Shown here piece by piece: positions 5,539-7,171 of a stretch of DNA of 7,171 bases (positions are counted from its first letter, which is position 1; each line of letters begins with the position of its first letter). Position numbers and translations under genes: made by a program. Source of the stretch: QHBQ01 sp038230695 (GTDB taxonomy: Bacteria; Chloroflexota; Chloroflexia; QHBQ01); NCBI GenBank assembly GCA_038230695.1, contig JBBRMT010000237.1:1-7171 (forward strand), in the 5' to 3' direction. The notes under the pieces were generated by a model. That model made no database searches. It worked only from the letters and a program-made list of their open reading frames with translations, and was not told the origin of the DNA.

Positions 5539-5910
5539 TTAGCCAATCGAAGCCAGCGCCTTGACCACATCGCGGGCCTCCATACGGGCGAGGCCCAGGT
5601 TGGCGTTGAGTCGCAGTGTAATGGAGAGAATGATCTGCGGTGAGATGGGTACTACCAGTAGGTAGCCATTGTCAGCGCGGATGATTGCCTCTTCCGCCTT
5701 GCCAATCTTCAAGTCGTTGACCACCCGAAACGTCACCCCCATCATCGTCGCGGCGATTGCCCCGACTCGCTCAGGGTTGACATCAGGAGCCATGCTGGAG
5801 CCGAGTAGGGTACCATCTATGCTGATTACCGCAGCACCAGTTACATCGTTGGCATTATCACTGATGAAGCGTTTGATCGTGGTATCGATAAGATCTGAAC
5901 GGGCAGACAT
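5539..5910 (-). CDS. Roadblock/LC7 domain protein (first gene of the operon)
   Basis: A compact 123-residue single-domain protein, the usual length for bacterial Roadblock proteins. After an N-terminal helix (1-20) come the strand GAAVISIDGTLLGSSM (25-40), a long helix with ERVGAIAATMMGVTFRVVNDL (47-67), and the strands EEAIIRADNGYLLVVPIS (73-90) and IILSITLRLNANLGLARM (93-110). It ends in a helix that resembles the end of the third gene. No signal peptide or membrane segment is seen. Start: ATG at 5910 with AAGGAG seven bases upstream. It is the promoter-proximal gene; a 49-bp gap leads to the V4R gene. Likely a dimerising scaffold or GTPase-activity partner by analogy to MglB, but the partner is not in view. 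Confidence 0.88.
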   Translation of the reverse strand: MSARSDLIDTTIKRFISDNANDVTGAAVISIDGTLLGSSMAPDVNPERVGAIAATMMGVTFRVVNDLKIGKAEEAIIRADNGYLLVVPISPQIILSITLRLNANLGLARMEARDVVKALASIG

Positions 5911-5982
5911 TATGTTTCTCCTTTTCTGGTTATGTAATGTGCTTGTTCCAATCGCCGGAGTTACGCTTAACCCCGCGTTAGT

Positions 5983-6011
5983 ATTATCATAGGAAAACAG
6001 ATGGGAGTCAA
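5983..6011 (-). promoter_or_regulatory. Strong predicted sigma70-type promoter of the Roadblock-V4R operon
   Basis: On the minus strand TTGACT (-35, 6006-6011) and GATAAT (-10, 5983-5988) are separated by exactly 17 bp. Each differs from consensus at one position. The transcript would start near 5976, leaving about 65 nt of leader before the ATG at 5910. An inverted repeat, CGTAC (6027-6031) and GTACG (6040-6044), lies just upstream of the -35 and could be an operator. Confidence 0.65.
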
Positions 6012-6087
6012 GTGTTTATCCACATACGTACTAATAATTGTACGAATTTGCTATCAGTAGATGGTACTTTATGCCACTCAGAAGGCG

Positions 6088-6107
6088 CAACCTTACCACA
6101 ACCTTAC
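6088..6107 (+). promoter_or_regulatory. Tandem CAACCTTAC sites, possible activator-binding site
   Basis: Two perfect 9-bp direct repeats, CAACCTTAC at 6088-6096 and 6099-6107, are spaced 11 bp centre to centre, one helical turn. They end 14 bp upstream of the predicted -35 of the oxidoreductase promoter. This is the arrangement typical of head-to-tail dimers of OmpR/PhoB-type response regulators. The regulator is not identified. Confidence 0.4.
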
Positions 6108-6121
6108 GGCTATCCTGCCGC

Positions 6122-6151
6122 TTGCGTTTATGGCAGATATTCTGCTATACT
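6122..6151 (+). promoter_or_regulatory. Predicted promoter of the LLM oxidoreductase with an internal 13-bp palindrome
   Basis: TTGCGT (-35, 6122-6127), an 18-bp spacer and TATACT (-10, 6146-6151), preceded by TGC (extended -10). The spacer holds a perfect inverted repeat GCAGA-TAT-TCTGC (6133-6145) that abuts the -10, a classic repressor position. A second, similar-sized inverted repeat, TGCTT-GCA-AAGCA, lies downstream at 6171-6183 in the leader. Confidence 0.48.
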
Positions 6152-6235
6152 TATATTTGCCAGTGGGCAATGCTTGCAAAGCAACGCAGTAACAACCAAC
6201 ATATAAACTCATTTAACATAAGGAGAAACTATATT

Positions 6236-7171
6236 ATGCGTTTGGGACTACAGGTTTCCAACTTTACCTGGCCGGGTGGGGCCGCGCAACTTGGCGCTGA
6301 TTTCGCTACTGCATCCGAACGGGCCGACCAGGCGGGGATGTACAGTCTGTGGGTAATGGACCACTTCTTCCAGATCCGCGGCATCGGCCCGGCGGAGTGG
6401 GATATGCTGGAGGGTTATAGCGCTCTCACCTTCGCTGCCGCCGTTACTAAGAAGGTCAAGCTCGGCACGATGGTGACAGGCGTAACCTATCGCTACCCTG
6501 GCCTGCTAGCCAAGACGGTAACAACGCTGGACGTACTCAGCGGTGGGCGGGCCTATTTTGGTATCGGCGCGGCCTGGAACGAGGAGGAACACAAGGGGTT
6601 GGGTGTGACGTTCCCGCCACTGAAAGAACGCTTCGAGATGCTGGAGGAGACGCTGCAGATTGCTTTGCAGATGTGGAGCGGCAGCGATGCAGCATATAAT
6701 GGCAAGCACAGCCAGCTAGCGCGCACCCTGAACGTGCCGCAGGCGCTATCCAAGCCACACCCGCCCATCCTGATCGGTGGCGGTGGCGAACAGAAGACGC
6801 TGCGGCTGGTGGCAAAGTATGGCGATGCCTGCAACCTGTTTGCCCGCATGGGCGACGATGTGGTAAGCCACAAGCTGGAGGTGCTACGCCAGCACTGCGC
6901 CGAGGTGGGCCGCGACTACAACGAAATCGAGAAGACCACCCTGGGCAACTACAAGCTGACCAAAGATGGCAACGGTGAAGGCGAAACCAGCCCCGCCAAG
7001 CTGCTCGAAGAACTGCACCACCTGGCCGAGATGGGTATTGACCAGCACATCTTCAGCCTGAACAACGTCACTGAGGCCGCGCCGTTCGACCTGATTGCCC
7101 AGCTAGTGCCAGAGGTGAACAAGATCGTTCCTGCCGGGCGCACCACCCCGCTGCCCAACGCAACCGCATAA
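6236..7171 (+). CDS. LLM-class oxidoreductase, probably F420-dependent (Rv1855c-like family)
   Basis: A complete 311-residue luciferase-like TIM-barrel flavin/deazaflavin oxidoreductase. Features: an N-terminal strand MRLGLQVSNFTWPGG (1-15) typical of the Rv1855c-like subgroup; helix and strand ERADQAGMYSLWVMDHFFQI (28-47); KVKLGTMVTGVTYRYPGLLA (73-92), which should carry the cofactor-binding cis-peptide region; TLDVLSGGRAYFGIGAAWNE (97-116); FPPLKERFEMLEETL (126-140); and the phosphate-binding loop PHPPILIGGGGEQKTLRLVAKYGDA (174-198). The C-terminus holds a regular helix KLLEELHHLAEMGIDQH. No signal peptide. Start: ATG at 6236 after AAGGAG ten bases upstream; a longer TTG-started frame from 6038 runs through the promoter and encodes unlikely sequence. 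It is divergent from the Roadblock operon. The cofactor could be F420 or FMN; the substrate is unknown. Confidence 0.88.
   Translation: MRLGLQVSNFTWPGGAAQLGADFATASERADQAGMYSLWVMDHFFQIRGIGPAEWDMLEGYSALTFAAAVTKKVKLGTMVTGVTYRYPGLLAKTVTTLDVLSGGRAYFGIGAAWNEEEHKGLGVTFPPLKERFEMLEETLQIALQMWSGSDAAYNGKHSQLARTLNVPQALSKPHPPILIGGGGEQKTLRLVAKYGDACNLFARMGDDVVSHKLEVLRQHCAEVGRDYNEIEKTTLGNYKLTKDGNGEGETSPAKLLEELHHLAEMGIDQHIFSLNNVTEAAPFDLIAQLVPEVNKIVPAGRTTPLPNATA

Noticed and set aside
5490..5570. Longer start for the V4R gene overlapping the first Roadblock gene
   Set aside because: The extension translates the end of the upstream gene in another frame, and no ribosome site precedes it.
6038..6235. 66-codon N-terminal extension of the LLM oxidoreductase
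   Set aside because: It crosses the predicted promoter and encodes Arg/Tyr/Cys-rich sequence with no family match; the ATG at 6236 has AAGGAG.

Overview
The window looks like chromosomal DNA of a filamentous Chloroflexota bacterium (Chloroflexales, possibly Roseiflexaceae-like). This is inferred from moderately GC-rich genes, short AT-rich intergenic regions, heptanucleotide tandem repeats, small Roadblock/LC7 and V4R proteins in one operon, and an Rv1855c-type luciferase-like oxidoreductase next to an acyl-CoA dehydrogenase/ETF set. The phylum call is from memory of such gene content, not from a database search.

Layout. (1) 1-452, minus strand: the N-terminal 150 codons of a ResB/CcsB-type cytochrome c biogenesis membrane protein, cut by the window edge, with a good sigma70-type promoter at 598-627 and an unusual leader that carries four GTTGAAA heptamers and lacks a clear Shine-Dalgarno site. 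(2) 665-1016, minus strand: a small membrane-protein gene with an excellent ribosome site and one predicted TM helix. It stops early, but the next frame continues with a second TM helix, so it looks frameshifted. (3) 1253-4411, plus strand: an acyl-CoA dehydrogenase followed by etfB and etfA, ended by a clear intrinsic terminator at 4466-4495. (4) 4523-5910, minus strand, convergent with etfA: three genes encoding Roadblock/LC7, V4R and Roadblock/LC7 proteins, behind a near-consensus promoter at 5983-6011. (5) 6236-7171, plus strand, divergent from the Roadblock operon: a complete LLM-class, probably F420-dependent, oxidoreductase ending on the last base of the window. Its promoter region holds inverted and direct repeats.

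How the parts work together. The acyl-CoA dehydrogenase would pass electrons from an acyl-CoA (fatty-acid or branched-chain amino-acid derived) to its own EtfAB heterodimer, and from there to the quinone pool. The ResB protein belongs to cytochrome c maturation. The Roadblock-V4R-Roadblock operon has no enzyme in it and reads as a small protein-interaction or ligand-sensing module. It is the least understood and most interesting part of the window. The gaps behind the dehydrogenase and etfB carry a second heptamer family (TGAGGCA-like) that begins exactly at the stop codons, and copies of a GTAGGGGCG-type repeat lie in two intergenic regions.
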